A DNA stretch of 64,000 nucleotides from Bacillota bacterium (GCA_023460995.1 JAEWOE010000006.1:186001-250000), one strand, 5' to 3'. Numbered from the stretch's first letter, positions 1-10,128 are shown. Made by a program: numbers and translations. Notes: generated by a model not told the origin, from the sequence alone.

Positions 1-507
1 TGTGGTGATACTCCTACATTGGAAATATTAGGAGCAACAACAATCTTAAGACAATATATTCCAGATATAAAAATAAGAGTTATAAATGTCGTAGACCTTA
101 TGAAGTTGCAATCTAATAAACAACATCCTCATGGACTTAGTGATGATGAATACAATAATTTATTTACTATCTCAAAACCTATTATTTTTGCATTTCATGG
201 CTATCCGAATTTAATTCATCAATTAGTTTATAAAAGAGTTAATAATAATATTCATGTACACGGATACCATGAAGAAGGAACAATAACAACACCTTTTGAT
301 ATGCGAGTTCAAAATAAACTAGATAGATATCACTTAGTTATAAGTGCCTTAAAGTATTTACCCCATTTTAAAGAAGCTGAGTTTTTAACTAGATGGTGTT
401 TAGAAAAGATTGAAGAACATAATATATATATAAGAGATAACGGTATTGATATGCCTGATATAGTAAATTATAATTTTAATGAAGAAATTAAAAAGCACTT
501 AATGTAA
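1..507 (+). CDS. xfp: Phosphoketolase, C-terminal part (cut by left edge)
   Basis: The reading frame is open from base 1, so this is the last 168 residues of a protein that starts outside the window. It matches the C-terminal domain of xylulose-5-phosphate/fructose-6-phosphate phosphoketolase: CGDTPTLE, then RVINVVDLMKLQ, HPHGLSDDEY, FAFHGYP and HGYHEEGTITTPFDM, in the family's usual order. The enzyme is cytoplasmic and thiamine-diphosphate dependent; it splits xylulose-5-phosphate with phosphate into acetyl-phosphate and glyceraldehyde-3-phosphate. The TTG at 19 is internal and not the start. The gene ends TAA with a TGA directly behind it. I see no convincing terminator before the next gene. 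Identity is firm from motif order; substrate preference cannot be judged from this part. Confidence 0.95.
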   Translation, partial: CGDTPTLEILGATTILRQYIPDIKIRVINVVDLMKLQSNKQHPHGLSDDEYNNLFTISKPIIFAFHGYPNLIHQLVYKRVNNNIHVHGYHEEGTITTPFDMRVQNKLDRYHLVISALKYLPHFKEAEFLTRWCLEKIEEHNIYIRDNGIDMPDIVNYNFNEEIKKHLM

Positions 508-607
508 TGAAAAATATTTAACATAGTATAGAAATTTGAATAGTAGATTAGTAGTCTCCAACGTTTTTATAATAAGATATTAGTTTACTATTTTGGAGGT
601 AAGATGT

Positions 608-2149
608 ATGAAAAAAAACAAAGGGTTTACTTTGGTTTCTCTTTTAATAACACTAATAATTGTATTTTTCTTAGGTACTCTAGTCTATAAGAATATTAAA
701 AATGGTTCAAAAAAAGATAATGATTTATCTGAAACAGTGTTTAAGGATAATATAAGTAAATACAATTCTGAAATTAGCTCTTATACTTTGAATAAACAAT
801 CAAGTGATCAATCATTTAAAAAGTATAATATAAATGCTGACATTTGGGATGGAAGTAATAATGTTTTTAATACAATTAAACTATATATAAATAGTATAGA
901 CGAAGAAAATGGATTAAAATTCGAAATAAGAGATGGCGAACTAATTTATGTTGGTGACAATGATAATGAAATAGCTTGGTCGAAAGAAGCTGGAATAACT
1001 ACAGATAGTGTTATAAGGTTTAATGATTCTGTTTATAGTGATGAAGCAGAATTCTACCAACAGTGTTTAAAATCATTAGGATATAAAAATCAGAACGGAA
1101 ATGAACTAACAATAAATGGATATTTCGGAACTGATTCTGTATTTGCATTAAATGCTTTCCTGAGTGATAATAAGTATTCTGGATTTTCTGTGAAGGCAAA
1201 ACAATTTTTGATTTCTGAGGCATCTAAAGTTAGTTATGCTTATTATCCAAATGGAATGACAGATAATACTATTAAGCATTTAAGTTTCTATTATGAAACA
1301 CTTTATAATATTGATTCAAAAAAGGATTCATTTTATTCTATTAATGCATTAAAAGGAATGACTTATTTAGTTATAGGCGAACCTGGATCTATTTCTTATT
1401 CTGCAAGGTATATCGCTCATTCAATTAAAGATAATACTAAGATTTTTGGTTATGTTAATTTGGGACCAAATAATCCTACTGATGATAAATCATCATGGAA
1501 ACAAGCTGATTTGAATGTTATAAAGTCTCAAATAGATAATATAGCAAATTCTGGTTGGCATGGAGTATTTATTGATCAATGTGGATATGATTGGAATGAA
1601 ACAAGAGCAAGACAAAATGAAATAATTGACTATGCGCATAGTAAAAATCTATCTGTATTAGCAAATAGTTGGAATCCAGATGATGTTTTAGGAAATATAA
1701 TAAATTCTGCTAACCCAACAGGAGAGGCAAGTCATTTAAATTCGAATGACTGGTATTTAGTAGAAAGTTTTATCACAGATGGATCTAGTTACAGAGCAGA
1801 TACAAACTATATAAATAAGTATTTAAAGTCAACGGAATATCATAAAAATTTAGGTGTAAATATAACAACAATATCTTATAAGATTTCTTCGAAGACTATT
1901 CAAGAATCGAAAGAAGATGTTAAACTAGCTAATATATTAGCTAAAAGTTTAAATTTTCAAGGATATTGGTTTCATCAAATTAGTGGAAATCAAATTAATT
2001 ATGCAGAGGATCCTGATATTGATTTAGGTACGTTTACTAAATATCTGACTTTTGTAAGTGGAACAAAATATCAGGCTGAAACAGATAAATATATAATAAC
2101 ATATAATGCTGATTCTATTAATCCTACTATTAATTTGACTGCTAAATAA
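608..2149 (+). CDS. Prepilin-headed secreted protein with PG-binding-like and glycosidase-like domains
   Basis: The ATG at 608 is chosen because GGAGGT at 595-600 is its ribosome site; an in-frame TTG at 593 overlaps that site. The 513-residue product begins MKKNKGFTLVSLL followed by a hydrophobic helix, a type III signal/prepilin-like N-terminus, but with Ser where the conserved Glu+5 belongs. Around residues 140-205 (YQQCLKSLGY, NGYFGTDSVFALNAF) it resembles a peptidoglycan-binding type 1 repeat. Residues from about 245 to the end look like a GH114/TM1410-type TIM barrel (IFGYVNLGP, GWHGVFIDQCGYDW). A surface-displayed or secreted polysaccharide-active protein is inferred; the substrate is unknown. 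It converges on another prepilin-headed glycosidase-like gene across a shared terminator. Confidence 0.72.
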   Translation: MKKNKGFTLVSLLITLIIVFFLGTLVYKNIKNGSKKDNDLSETVFKDNISKYNSEISSYTLNKQSSDQSFKKYNINADIWDGSNNVFNTIKLYINSIDEENGLKFEIRDGELIYVGDNDNEIAWSKEAGITTDSVIRFNDSVYSDEAEFYQQCLKSLGYKNQNGNELTINGYFGTDSVFALNAFLSDNKYSGFSVKAKQFLISEASKVSYAYYPNGMTDNTIKHLSFYYETLYNIDSKKDSFYSINALKGMTYLVIGEPGSISYSARYIAHSIKDNTKIFGYVNLGPNNPTDDKSSWKQADLNVIKSQIDNIANSGWHGVFIDQCGYDWNETRARQNEIIDYAHSKNLSVLANSWNPDDVLGNIINSANPTGEASHLNSNDWYLVESFITDGSSYRADTNYINKYLKSTEYHKNLGVNITTISYKISSKTIQESKEDVKLANILAKSLNFQGYWFHQISGNQINYAEDPDIDLGTFTKYLTFVSGTKYQAETDKYIITYNADSINPTINLTAK

Positions 2150-2175
2150 TTAATTTATATGGGTAATTACAAAGA

Positions 2176-2206
2176 AAAACACTAGATTTATCTAGTGTTT
2201 TCATTA
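2176..2206. terminator. Bidirectional terminator between convergent genes
   Basis: An 11-bp perfect stem (2176-2186 with 2191-2201) and a 4-nt loop, with A and T runs at the two sides, sits between the two convergent prepilin-headed genes and can end both. Confidence 0.85.
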
Positions 2207-2266
2207 TGTATAATTGAATAATAAGTATTTAAATAATATATTATTATTTAAATAAAAGAATTTATA

Positions 2267-4648
2267 TTATTTAATACTATTCTTGTTAATTGTTATAACG
2301 GGTCTTACATTGAACCAATCTTCGTTATTTACTAATGTAGTATAAAGATTATTACTTGAGTCTATGGCATAAATATCAACCGTATTCTCAGTATGTGGAG
2401 TCATTGTCCACCAAAAATTATTATTTGCCAACCATGTGTAATTATTGTCTTTCATTGATAAATATTTATCTTTAGTAATTAATTGTATATCGCCAATAAT
2501 ACCATTAACTCCGTTTTGAAGTAATGATTGCTTATATGTAAGATTTAGATAGTCATATATACTGCTATTCTTAATTACTGTTCCTGACATTGTGTTATTA
2601 ATATAGTTTCCTTGTACTGCTTTCCATGCATTGCATCCTCCGTAACTGGCTGCATTGCAATATGTACTAGTTGATGAATCTCGATAACCATTTCTATCAA
2701 ATGGCATAATTCCAAGAGATTCATCTTTTAATAGAATAACACTAGTATCTGTAATCAATGATTTTTCAATTACATGCCATGTACTACCGTCTTTCAATGT
2801 TACAGAGTCCCCTACTTTATATTCTCTATATGTGTCAAGTTCTCCAGTCTGCACTTCAATTATATTAGCTGTTTGTCCTTTATTAACAACGAATTTAACT
2901 TTATCAGATTTATTTCCAGCACAGTCAATAAATTGCAATTGATATACTGCTACGTCTTCGGTTAAATTAAAATCGCTATCATAGAAATTATTAGGAATTG
3001 CAGGTATATTAGAGCTGGCATCAACTCTACTTGCGACTCTATATGTCATATAGTCTCCATTTTTATAGATATTTACACGAGCAATCCCATAATTATCACT
3101 TGCGTTATCCCAAGAGACAGATAATACATTCTCTCCATTTACATTGGTTATTGAAGTTTGAATGGTAGTTGGAGGAGTAGGCTTTACTGATTCTAATTTT
3201 CCAGTAGTCAGGTAATTGTTAAAAGTATCACGAAAACCCGTAATAGCATTTATTGGACTTATATAATGTGGGTATGCAAATAAGAATATATTCTCTGCAT
3301 AATAACTCTCAATATTCATTTGAGAAATTACTCTATTTAGCGGAGAAGATCCCCAATAATTGACTCCATCATTTAAATTATTAAATTCAGAAGTAGGCTG
3401 AATAAAAATTTCAGTATTACTCCATAGTTTAATGTTCTTGCTTGATTTTTCAGTAGCCATTTTATATGCTTTTGTAAATCTTGATAAATTTACTAAATTC
3501 ATTCCTCCTGCACCAACACCATCTTGAGGCATTATAATATCTCCATTTCTAAAATTTGCGGTATTAAATAATTCTAGATAAAAAGCTTCAATATCATCAG
3601 GATTTTTTGTTACCCAATCTCCTCCCATATAATTTATATATGGGCTAAATAACATAGGCATACTTGCGTTAAGTTGATTAATTTTGTCAAATATAATATT
3701 AAATCCATTAGTTAGACCGTCAACATATTTAGTTCTTGTAGTAGTATTAGAAAAAGCTGATGAATTTGATAACTCAGGAGTAAAATAAAATCCATAAAAT
3801 GTTTCTGGATATAGAGTATGATACATATTGTATAACTCTTCCGTAATCAATGTGCTTTCTTGACAATATGTATAAAAATGTGCTTGATCAGCATCTTTGG
3901 TTAAATCTAAATTCCACCACTGTGTATCCATACCCATTCCAAGAAACAGTTTAATTCCACTACCGTTTAAATTTTGAAAAAGAGTGTTTAGAGCTTCATA
4001 ATATTGCTGACTTCCAAAAGGTAGAGAACTATTGTAATAAGTTATCCACTCGCCATCTGACTGTCTTTCTGCAACATCACCCATAATTAGATATTCAATA
4101 CCTATTTCCTTCCAATAAGATATCTCAGTAGCCCATTGCTCGTTGGTCCATGATTTGTAAAGCCAAGGCTGAATAAAAGTTCCTTTTATAGGAGATTTTC
4201 CATTCTCTCCAATAGCGTATGTTTTACTATTTGTTCCGTTTTCTAGCAAGCAATCTTCTAAAGAATCTATATCTTCGTTTAATGTAATTTCATCATCTCC
4301 ATATCCTTTATAACCGCACCAATTATGTTTATTATCAAAGATATTTATTTGTACTTCATTATCGTTTAAAACATACACATAACCATCATATTTCTTGCCT
4401 TTATATTTAAGTTCTGTCTTTATATCATAGATAGTTTTTTCACCCTTTTCGTTTGCTACAGTTGCTAACGATGCTGCTTTAATTATACTAGTAGTACTAT
4501 CAACAAAAGCCTCTTTTTGGGCGTTCTTCATAATATTTGTTATGGTTGGTATTGCTATAATCGCTATTATACCAAGTATTAATATGACTGCCAGTAATTC
4601 TATTAAAGTAAATCCTTTTCTTCTTCTTTTAAGACTCTTAATTCTCAC
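2267..4648 (-). CDS. Prepilin-headed multidomain protein with DUF4434-like TIM barrel
   Basis: The GTG at 4648 is preferred over an upstream ATG (4726) because GGGAGG lies 9 nt before it. The 793-residue product starts with basic residues and GFTLIELLAVILILGI, a canonical prepilin peptidase site (Gly at residue 12, Glu+5 present) and transmembrane helix. Residues about 155-500 look like a DUF4434-type glycosidase TIM barrel (FIQPWLYKSWTNEQW, GIEYLIMGD). A fibronectin III-like segment follows (NVLSVSWDNASDNYGI). The last 170 residues (VGDSVTLKDGSTWHVI ... NVRPVITI) share their layout with the end of the pilin-headed protein at 41938-43020 and recall DUF6273. Surface anchoring by the pilin helix and glycan binding or hydrolysis are inferred. 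Confidence 0.72.
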   Translation of the reverse strand: MRIKSLKRRRKGFTLIELLAVILILGIIAIIAIPTITNIMKNAQKEAFVDSTTSIIKAASLATVANEKGEKTIYDIKTELKYKGKKYDGYVYVLNDNEVQINIFDNKHNWCGYKGYGDDEITLNEDIDSLEDCLLENGTNSKTYAIGENGKSPIKGTFIQPWLYKSWTNEQWATEISYWKEIGIEYLIMGDVAERQSDGEWITYYNSSLPFGSQQYYEALNTLFQNLNGSGIKLFLGMGMDTQWWNLDLTKDADQAHFYTYCQESTLITEELYNMYHTLYPETFYGFYFTPELSNSSAFSNTTTRTKYVDGLTNGFNIIFDKINQLNASMPMLFSPYINYMGGDWVTKNPDDIEAFYLELFNTANFRNGDIIMPQDGVGAGGMNLVNLSRFTKAYKMATEKSSKNIKLWSNTEIFIQPTSEFNNLNDGVNYWGSSPLNRVISQMNIESYYAENIFLFAYPHYISPINAITGFRDTFNNYLTTGKLESVKPTPPTTIQTSITNVNGENVLSVSWDNASDNYGIARVNIYKNGDYMTYRVASRVDASSNIPAIPNNFYDSDFNLTEDVAVYQLQFIDCAGNKSDKVKFVVNKGQTANIIEVQTGELDTYREYKVGDSVTLKDGSTWHVIEKSLITDTSVILLKDESLGIMPFDRNGYRDSSTSTYCNAASYGGCNAWKAVQGNYINNTMSGTVIKNSSIYDYLNLTYKQSLLQNGVNGIIGDIQLITKDKYLSMKDNNYTWLANNNFWWTMTPHTENTVDIYAIDSSNNLYTTLVNNEDWFNVRPVITINKNSIK

Positions 4649-4767
4649 ACTATCTATCCTCCCTATTTTAATTATACACAAAAAAAATACAATATTCAAC
4701 ATGTTTAGTTTTGATATTAATTTCAAATCATATCATACTAATAGATTATTTAAATATAATAAAGTGG

Positions 4768-4796
4768 TTGACAATACTATTTTAAGGTGGTATTAT
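4768..4796 (+). promoter_or_regulatory. Promoter of the tetR-yhgE unit with possible TetR operator downstream
   Basis: TTGACA (4768-4773), 17 bp, then TATTAT (4791-4796). Just downstream an inverted repeat TGACT...AGTCA (4803-4807 and 4821-4825) could be the TetR autoregulatory operator; that part is weak. Confidence 0.7.
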
Positions 4797-4844
4797 GTTA
4801 ACTGACTGAAAAAACAAATTAGTCATTTTGTATTAGGAGGAACT

Positions 4845-5399
4845 ATGGATAAAGAAAAATATATAATTGAAAATGCTAAATCCTTGTTTGCTGAAATTGG
4901 TTACAAAGGAACAACAATGGATTTGTTAGCTAATAAATGTAACATTGGTAAAGGAACATTATATTTATATTACAGCAGCAAAGAAGATGTTTTAAAATCA
5001 ATAGTCAACCAACTTTTGACCACTATTAATGATAAAGCGGATAAAATTCAAAATATGTCTATTAGTATTAATGAACAAATTTTGTTATTTTTACATGAAA
5101 TGTTAAGTTTTAAACAAGAACAAATCATGGTCGCAAAATTAGTATTTGAGGCTAAACAATTAGGAAACCAAACAGTAAACAAGTATGTTGATCAAATCGA
5201 TAACTTTATTATCGAGACTTTAACATCAAAGATTAATAAAGCTATAGAAGATAAATATATAAAAGAGTGTAATTCAGAATTCATGGCTTTTATAATCTTT
5301 AAAATTTATATGTTATTAGTTACAGAATGGGAGAACAAATCTAATACAAAGTTGACTGAAAAAGAATTATTCAGTTTAATAGAAAAAATATTTAAATAA
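4845..5399 (+). CDS. TetR family transcriptional regulator
   Basis: A 184-residue protein with an N-terminal TetR helix-turn-helix: AKSLFAEIGYKGTTMDLLA then CNIGKGTLYLYYSSKEDVL, about residues 8-50. The C-terminal part is helical and variable, as expected of the ligand-binding domain. The ATG has AGGAGG 6 nt upstream. It lies 20 bp before a YhgE/Pip membrane protein and probably represses this two-gene operon. The inducer is unknown. An inverted repeat between promoter and start may be its operator. Confidence 0.93.
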   Translation: MDKEKYIIENAKSLFAEIGYKGTTMDLLANKCNIGKGTLYLYYSSKEDVLKSIVNQLLTTINDKADKIQNMSISINEQILLFLHEMLSFKQEQIMVAKLVFEAKQLGNQTVNKYVDQIDNFIIETLTSKINKAIEDKYIKECNSEFMAFIIFKIYMLLVTEWENKSNTKLTEKELFSLIEKIFK

Positions 5400-5419
5400 T
5401 TTCTTAAGGGGGAAGAAGT

Positions 5420-7198
5420 ATGTTTGAAAAAATAATTAACAAGATAAAAAATAACAAAATGACAACTATATCTATAATAGCAATAGTTTTTATTCCAGCA
5501 TTATATGCCTGTAATTTTGTTTCAGCTTTTGCTGATCCATATAGTAATTTATCAGATGTCTCTGTTGCTATAGTAAATGATGATAAATCTATAACTCATA
5601 ATGATGAAACTGTAAGTATAGGTGATGCCTTCGTAGAAAACTTAAAAGATAGTAACAAGTTTAAATGGAACTTTGTTAGTAAAAATGAAGCAGAAAAAGG
5701 AATGAGTGAAAATAAATATTATTTTACTGTAAGAATTCCAGAAGATTTCACATCTAATATTTATAGTACATTAAATGGCAATACTAAAGAAGCTAATTTA
5801 ATTTATATGGCGAATGATAATAATAACTATATAAGTGGTATTTTAGGTGGAGTTCTTGCAACAGAACTTAATAGTCAGTTAAATAGTAAAGTTATAGGTG
5901 AATTCATAACAACTCTTGGTATTAGTTTAGAAAAGTCAAACGAATTATCAATAGGAGTTACTGCTCTTATTAATGGAACTGATGAGTTAAATAAAGGTGC
6001 TAGTCAATTAAGTAGTGGATTAGAAGAACTTAATACAAATACTTCAAAAATAAGTTACGAAGCTACTAACTTAACAAATGGTACTAATAGTTTAGCAAAT
6101 GGTTATAAAGGCTTTAATACTAGCTTAAATACAACATCCACTTCACTATCAAGTGTTACAACAGCATATAATAGTTTAGAAGTTGAATTAAATAATTACC
6201 TTAACTATTTAACTACAACAATTAGTAGTAGTGATTTATCTGAAACTGATAAAGAAAATTTAATAAATAACTATAAGCAGATATTATTAACAAATACAGC
6301 TTTAAACAGCAATTTGAATAATATATCTGGTGGTGCAAAAACACTATCAGGGTTAAGCAATAATATATATGATAATATAAGTAAGATAAATACAGGAACA
6401 AATACGATATCTAGTTATCTAAATTTGTTAAGCGAAGGAACAAATAAATTGTATTATGGTTCTTTAAACCTAACTGAAGGTGGCAAAAAAGTAAGTCAAG
6501 GATTATCAACTTTAAATACAGGAGTAGATAAATTGACTACCTCAATTAATAGTTTGAATTTAGTATCAAATTCTAATGACTTAGCTCAGCCAGTAAAAGT
6601 ATCCAATGAACCATATTATTCTGTTAAAAACTATGGTTATGGTTTTGCGCCATATTTTATTTCTTTAGGGTTATTTGTTGGGGCCCTAGTTACTACTATT
6701 GTCTTAAATGTAAAAAAGAAAAAAGAAAAAGACGAAAAAATGACATACAAAAAAATTCTAAAAAGATTATCATTATTTGCACTAGTTGTATGCTCACAAG
6801 CAATAATACTTGATATTATTATGCTTATTACTAGAATAAAAATAGATAATATATTAGGACTGATATTATTTTCTATATTAATAGCGCTTGCATTTATGTC
6901 ACTTGTTCAAATGTTATCAACAATATTTGGTGATAGTGGAAGATTTATTAGTGTTATAATATTGATTCTACAATTAACTGCGTGTGGAGGAACGTTTCCA
7001 ATAGAAACTGCACCTTCTATTTATAATTCGTTGCATAATTTTATGCCTATGACATATACAGTCAATGGATTAAGAGTAATAATTGGCAATGGAAATACTG
7101 CTATATTAAATAATTCTATACTAGTACTGTTTATAATAATGCTTGTATGTTATGTAATAACAATTATATACTTTAGAAAAAGTAAAAAGTTTAATTAA
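5420..7198 (+). CDS. YhgE/Pip family membrane protein
   Basis: A 592-residue protein with one N-terminal membrane helix (ISIIAIVFIPALYAC), a long extracytoplasmic region and about five C-terminal helices, the layout of the YhgE/Pip family with an ABC-2-like membrane domain. The early motif DVSVAIVNDDK is typical. The middle (about residues 170-380) is rich in spaced Thr, Asn, Leu and Ser with heptad-like spacing (INGTDELNKGASQLSSGLEEL), a family hallmark. Pip is the phage infection protein of lactococci; relatives are also linked to export. Which role applies here is not visible. It is co-transcribed with the preceding TetR gene, whose spacing suggests dedicated control. Confidence 0.9.
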   Translation: MFEKIINKIKNNKMTTISIIAIVFIPALYACNFVSAFADPYSNLSDVSVAIVNDDKSITHNDETVSIGDAFVENLKDSNKFKWNFVSKNEAEKGMSENKYYFTVRIPEDFTSNIYSTLNGNTKEANLIYMANDNNNYISGILGGVLATELNSQLNSKVIGEFITTLGISLEKSNELSIGVTALINGTDELNKGASQLSSGLEELNTNTSKISYEATNLTNGTNSLANGYKGFNTSLNTTSTSLSSVTTAYNSLEVELNNYLNYLTTTISSSDLSETDKENLINNYKQILLTNTALNSNLNNISGGAKTLSGLSNNIYDNISKINTGTNTISSYLNLLSEGTNKLYYGSLNLTEGGKKVSQGLSTLNTGVDKLTTSINSLNLVSNSNDLAQPVKVSNEPYYSVKNYGYGFAPYFISLGLFVGALVTTIVLNVKKKKEKDEKMTYKKILKRLSLFALVVCSQAIILDIIMLITRIKIDNILGLILFSILIALAFMSLVQMLSTIFGDSGRFISVIILILQLTACGGTFPIETAPSIYNSLHNFMPMTYTVNGLRVIIGNGNTAILNNSILVLFIIMLVCYVITIIYFRKSKKFN

Positions 7199-7226
7199 AT
7201 CTAATGAAAGTTAGATTTTTTTATTT
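7199..7226 (+). terminator. Weak terminator after the YhgE/Pip gene
   Basis: A short stem of AATCTA and TAGATT starting at the stop codon, followed by a T-rich run. It is only six base pairs, so it is rated modestly. Confidence 0.5.
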
Positions 7227-7311
7227 AATACTCTATTTACTTATGGAATTGAGCGTTATATAATACTTAAAGTTAATAATAAGTACTATATATATGGAAT
7301 GAGGTAAATGC

Positions 7312-7851
7312 ATGATAAAAATATTTTTAATTTTAATAGCTGTAATTTTTATAATATTTTGTTTAGGAATGCTATTTTTTGCGACTTATGTAATTATAAA
7401 TAAAAAAGAGTTGAAATCAAAGGAAATTATAATAAAGGGAAATAATAAGAAAAACGCTTTAATACTATATCAGAAATCTCGCCATAAAACGGCTACAAAT
7501 ATTACCATGGGAATAGTTAAATTTCTAAATTCTAAAGGTTATAATGTTACTGTAAATCATCCTTCTTCTATCAATAAATACAATATAGAAGAGTATGAAA
7601 TAGTTTTTTTAGGCAGTGCAGTATACATGGGTACAGTTTCAGAACCACTTATTAAATACATTGAAAGTAATAAATTTTCTGGCAAAAAGGTTATAATATA
7701 TTTAATTGGTTTAGTTACAGAGAAAAATACAGAAATAGAACTATTAAAAAATAAAATTAATGGCGCTTGTTTAGTAGAAGGAATAAAAGTTAAAAAAGGC
7801 GAAGAAGCAAAAATAGAAGACTTAATTGAGAAAGTACTTTCAAAAAACTAA
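7312..7851 (+). CDS. Membrane-anchored flavodoxin-domain protein
   Basis: A 179-residue protein with one N-terminal membrane helix (about residues 3-30) followed by a flavodoxin-like domain: ALILYQKSRHKTATNIT is the FMN-phosphate loop region, IVFLGSAVYMGTVSEPL matches the second flavin-contact segment, and KKVIIYLIGL a later strand. It resembles HemG-type or flavodoxin_5 domains, which reduce partners using FMN. The partner is unknown. GAGGT lies 6 nt before the ATG. It is 22 bp upstream of the UV endonuclease gene and probably shares its transcript. Confidence 0.78.
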   Translation: MIKIFLILIAVIFIIFCLGMLFFATYVIINKKELKSKEIIIKGNNKKNALILYQKSRHKTATNITMGIVKFLNSKGYNVTVNHPSSINKYNIEEYEIVFLGSAVYMGTVSEPLIKYIESNKFSGKKVIIYLIGLVTEKNTEIELLKNKINGACLVEGIKVKKGEEAKIEDLIEKVLSKN

Positions 7852-7873
7852 TTAAAGAAAAGAGGTGTTTTTT

Positions 7874-8764
7874 GTGAGAATTGGGTATGCATGCTTAACT
7901 ATTGGATCCAATGAAGTTTCGTATAAAACATGTAGAATTAAGAATGCCACTTCGGATAACTTAAAAGCTATTATAGCTCATAATTTAAACTCGTTAGATA
8001 AAGCAATTGATTATAATTATGCTAATAATATAAAACTATTTAGAATAAGTTCTGATATCATACCTTTTGGTTCGAATGAAAAAGTAATAATTAATTGGAA
8101 ACAAATCTTTTCAACTGAATTAAAAAAGATTGGAGAAAAGATTAAGAAATATCAAATAAGGGTTTCTATGCATCCTGGACAATATACTATAATAAATTCT
8201 CCAAATGAAATAGTTGTTAAGAATGCAATAAGTGATTTGAAATATCATTGTGATTTTTTAGATTCTATTGAAGCAGATTGGACTTCCAAAATTATTCTAC
8301 ATATAGGTGGAATATATGGTGATAAGGACTTGGCAGTTAAAAGGTTTATAGACAACTATCAAAAGATAGATGCTCGTATAAAAAAAAGATTGGTTATAGA
8401 AAATGATGATAGATTATATAATATAAATGATGTTTTAAAATTATCCAAAATCATAAATATACCAGTTGTTTATGATAATTTACATAATAAAGTAAATAAT
8501 TATGATGAGTCAAAAAGTGATTTGTACTGGATAAAAAAATGTTCTACTACTTGGAAAAAAGAGGATGGTGTACAGAAAATCCACTATTCAGAGCAAGATC
8601 CTGAAAAAAAATTAGGTTCACATTCTTCAACCATAAGTGAAAGTGAATTTTTAAAATTCTATAAGAAGATAAATAGTATTAGTATTGATATAATGCTAGA
8701 AGTAAAAGATAAAGATTTATCAACAATTAAATGTATAAAAATGATAAAGGATAATAATCTTTAA
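7874..8764 (+). CDS. uvsE: UV damage endonuclease UvsE/UvdE
   Basis: The GTG at 7874 is chosen because AAGAGGTG just before it is the ribosome site; an earlier in-frame GTG overlaps that site. The 296-residue protein starts VRIGYACLTIGSNE, contains LFRISSDIIPFGS, VSMHPGQYTIINSP, ILHIGGIYGDK, LVIENDDRLYN and PVVYDNLHNK, the ordered metal-binding motifs of the UvdE TIM barrel. The enzyme nicks DNA 5' of UV photoproducts and starts an excision repair route independent of UvrABC. Length is normal. A terminator follows at 8781. Confidence 0.95.
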   Translation: MRIGYACLTIGSNEVSYKTCRIKNATSDNLKAIIAHNLNSLDKAIDYNYANNIKLFRISSDIIPFGSNEKVIINWKQIFSTELKKIGEKIKKYQIRVSMHPGQYTIINSPNEIVVKNAISDLKYHCDFLDSIEADWTSKIILHIGGIYGDKDLAVKRFIDNYQKIDARIKKRLVIENDDRLYNINDVLKLSKIINIPVVYDNLHNKVNNYDESKSDLYWIKKCSTTWKKEDGVQKIHYSEQDPEKKLGSHSSTISESEFLKFYKKINSISIDIMLEVKDKDLSTIKCIKMIKDNNL

Positions 8765-8780
8765 ATATTGCAAATATATG

Positions 8781-8807
8781 ACTATTTCATAAGAGAAATA
8801 GTTTTTT
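8781..8807 (+). terminator. Terminator after uvsE
   Basis: An 8-bp perfect stem (8781-8788 with 8795-8802), a 6-nt loop and a run of six T. Confidence 0.88.
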
Positions 8808-8877
8808 AAAAAAATTACTATGGATGAACATAAAAAGTTATGTTAAAATTTACTTATACAGATAACAAGGAGTTTAT

Positions 8878-10062
8878 ATGAAAAGATTATTACAGATTAG
8901 TTTAGATACCCTATTAGCTTCCCTATTACCTATTTTTTCATGGCTTTTGCTAGGCTTAATTATAGACAAAAACTTAATAAATGTTTTTACTATTACTTAC
9001 CCTATTCAGTTTATTTATGGTATTTTCAAGTCAGTATTTGCAACTGGTGCCAATATAAGCAAAGAAGAAGATAAGAATAAGAATGCAGTTTTATCAGCAA
9101 TGACTATAGGAATTATTTTAGGATCTATAATTTTTGGTTTCTTGATATATAACGTTGATAATTATATTACATTTATGAATATGGACCCTGATTTATATAA
9201 AACTTTTACTATTTATTCTTTTGTTCAAATTTTTTTGCAACTAATTCTTGAGTTTGTATTAATGAAAAACTACTATGAGAACAAGTTTAATCAAGCTAAT
9301 AAGTATTCAGTTATATTTAATTTACTAAACTTTTTTGTTTTAATTGGTAGCTCTTTAATTTTTGAAAAACAAGTTTATATAGTACTTTTAACTCTATTTA
9401 TTACCTTTAGTTATACAATAATTATAGTAGTAAAAACTTATTCAAAATTTAAGTTCAAATTAAACATAATAAATTTAATTAAATATGATTCTGTAGAATT
9501 ATTTAATCAATTGTTATTCTTCATAATATTTCTTTTTGGTTTAAGTAATGTAATAGAATATGGAGCAAAGTATGTTTTAGCACTAACTTTTGTTGCATTA
9601 ATTACAGATGCTCAGTGGGATATATATGATTCTATAACGACTGCAGCTAAAATAGATATAAGTAAGAATAAATTTAATTATAAAGAGCATAAAAAAAATG
9701 CTTATAAGTTATTAGTAATCTTATTGATCAGTATATTTATAATGTTTATTTCTTTATACAAGTTTTATAATTTAAATCTTTTTTTAACAATTGTATTTTT
9801 AAGTTTTGAAATATTTAATTTCATAATATATCCAATATATAAGATTAAAACATGTTTTCTGCAACTTGAATACTCACCTTTAAAAACAACATCCAACAAA
9901 ATTGTCGCAAGCTTATCTAGGGTTTTCCTATCATTTTTAAAAACTCCGTATTGTACGGGTATAGGTCAAGTGATCTCTTCGCTATACCAATATATAACAA
10001 TTAATATAATGTTTAATAAAAACTTTAAAATTTTAAAAAATGGAAATATTATTAAAAAGTAA
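8878..10062 (+). CDS. Polytopic membrane protein, MATE-like
   Basis: A 394-residue protein made almost wholly of hydrophobic helices, about ten to twelve by eye, with lysine-rich cytoplasmic loops. The overall pattern and the repeated halves suggest the MATE/MOP exporter superfamily, but it is shorter than the usual 440-450 residues and I see no diagnostic motif. The start is an ATG with AAGGAG shortly upstream. It stands alone between a terminator and the thioredoxin operon promoter. Substrate is unknown; a flippase-type role is equally possible. Confidence 0.6.
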   Translation: MKRLLQISLDTLLASLLPIFSWLLLGLIIDKNLINVFTITYPIQFIYGIFKSVFATGANISKEEDKNKNAVLSAMTIGIILGSIIFGFLIYNVDNYITFMNMDPDLYKTFTIYSFVQIFLQLILEFVLMKNYYENKFNQANKYSVIFNLLNFFVLIGSSLIFEKQVYIVLLTLFITFSYTIIIVVKTYSKFKFKLNIINLIKYDSVELFNQLLFFIIFLFGLSNVIEYGAKYVLALTFVALITDAQWDIYDSITTAAKIDISKNKFNYKEHKKNAYKLLVILLISIFIMFISLYKFYNLNLFLTIVFLSFEIFNFIIYPIYKIKTCFLQLEYSPLKTTSNKIVASLSRVFLSFLKTPYCTGIGQVISSLYQYITINIMFNKNFKILKNGNIIKK

Positions 10063-10099
10063 TTAGATAAATAAAATTTAATTATTTTTTTAATTTTTA

Positions 10100-10128
10100 T
10101 TGACAACAATATTAGAATATTATAATAT
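10100..10128 (+). promoter_or_regulatory. Promoter of the trxB-arsR-fdx-trxA operon
   Basis: TTGACA at 10100-10105 is followed by TAATAT (17-bp spacing) or TATAAT (15 bp). The -10 region sits in the palindrome ATATTATAATAT (10117-10128), a possible site for the operon's ArsR protein, though such AT-rich palindromes are common here. Confidence 0.6.
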